DNA of 64,000 nt from an uncultured Emticicia sp. GTDB taxonomy: Bacteria; Bacteroidota; Bacteroidia; Cytophagales; Spirosomataceae. This document shows, piece by piece, positions 63,697 through 64,000 of the stretch. The notes below the pieces were generated by a model, which ran no database searches, was not told where the DNA came from, and worked only from the letters and a program-made list of their open reading frames with translations. The position numbers and the translations under genes are program-made. The stretch is from NCBI RefSeq assembly GCF_937903345.1, contig NZ_CALCZQ010000032.1:310001-374000 (forward strand), given 5' to 3'. How positions within the stretch are numbered: position 1 is the stretch's first letter; every line of letters begins with the position of its first letter.

Positions 63697-64000
63697 CTAA
63701 GGGTTTCTCAAAATCTTCTCTATCTTCTTTCCTTTCGCCAATTCATCAACAATTTTATCAAGATACCGAACTTTTTGAGTCAATGGATTTTCTATTTCTT
63801 CTATTCGATAACCACATATCAGCCCAGTTATCAGCTGAGCATTTGGGTTTAAAATAGCTTGCTGAAAGAAGGTTTCAAAAGTAGATTTTGCATTAATTTG
63901 GGCTTGTAATTTTTGTTCATCGAAACCCGTAAGCCATTCAATAACCTGATGTAATTCGGCCTTGGTTCTTCCTTTCTTTTCTATTTTAGCAATATAAAGA
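63697..64000 (-). CDS. DUF2200 family protein, 5' end outside the window
   Basis: The last 100 codons of a gene run from the window edge to TAG at 63697-63699 on the minus strand. The product reads LYIAKIEKKGRTKAELHQVI, then WLTGFDEQKLQ, TFETFFQQAILNPNAQLITG, LICGYRIEEIENPLTQKVRY and LDKIVDELAKGKKIEKIL, an excellent match to the DUF2200 family (about 120 residues). Only the first ~20 residues are missing. Members are small, cytoplasmic and uncharacterised. Confidence 0.88.
   Translation of the reverse strand, partial: LYIAKIEKKGRTKAELHQVIEWLTGFDEQKLQAQINAKSTFETFFQQAILNPNAQLITGLICGYRIEEIENPLTQKVRYLDKIVDELAKGKKIEKILRNP

Overview
The window looks like chromosomal DNA of a Bacteroidota bacterium, most likely Cytophagales (Spirosomataceae-like; this rank is inference). 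The evidence is low GC, a SusC/SusD pair, several lipoproteins with short lipoboxes, TAnnTTTG-type -7 promoter boxes, few Shine-Dalgarno sequences, and many secreted glycoside hydrolases and serine hydrolases. No rRNA, tRNA, CRISPR array, phage or plasmid module was seen.

Layout. 1-5.6 kb (+): the end of an MFS transporter, a YihY/BrkB membrane protein and a large lipoprotein cytochrome c fused to a sugar-dehydrogenase-like propeller. 5.6-6.6 kb: a possible small RNA and an Uma2 nuclease. 6.6-23.2 kb (-): a plant-polysaccharide region with SusC/SusD, dapA, an ExuT-like hexuronate transporter with uxaC, two GH88/GH105 unsaturated-uronyl hydrolases, rhaM, a GH39 enzyme and a GH43-like enzyme. 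It is interrupted by a decayed REP-associated transposase with hairpin repeats. 23.4-33 kb (-): a run of secreted proteins comprising a BNR/sortilin-like propeller, an alpha/beta hydrolase, an amidase, a DUF1028 Ntn-type hydrolase, a class-C beta-lactamase-like hydrolase and a DUF3500 gene broken by an in-frame TGA. 33-35.6 kb (-): a GH95 fucosidase. 35.9-42.2 kb: a small secreted protein and housekeeping genes (glyA, pssA, MBL hydrolase, RsmI-like methylase). 42.3-45.2 kb (+): selD, a GH125 mannosidase and an ASCH-like protein. 45.5-47.3 kb (-): a beta-lactamase-like hydrolase and a small frameshifted gene. 47.9-54.3 kb (+): a small membrane protein and a complete RND efflux operon. 54.6-56.1 kb (-): a membrane protein with a propeller-like sensor and a possible DNA-binding tail. 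56.3-64 kb: GH43-CBM32, DinB, esterase, YjdM, NIPSNAP, nitroreductase, cold-shock protein and the end of a DUF2200 gene.

How it works together. The 11.5-21.5 kb genes form a plausible chain. SusCD would import oligosaccharides, GH39, GH43 and GH105 enzymes would release xylose or arabinose, rhamnose and unsaturated uronate, RhaM would equilibrate rhamnose anomers, and ExuT with UxaC would take hexuronate into the cell and isomerise it. Factor-independent terminators, mostly 9-19 bp stems, split the minus-strand genes into short transcripts. No classical regulator lies next to the sugar genes.

Three genes carry inactivating lesions: the transposase, the DUF3500 gene and a small conserved-looking gene. 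The most unusual intact gene is the membrane protein at 54645-56057. No clearly new multi-gene defence or mobile system was found. The candidates worth testing are that protein, the hydrolase cluster, the possible small RNA and the dispersed intergenic repeats.
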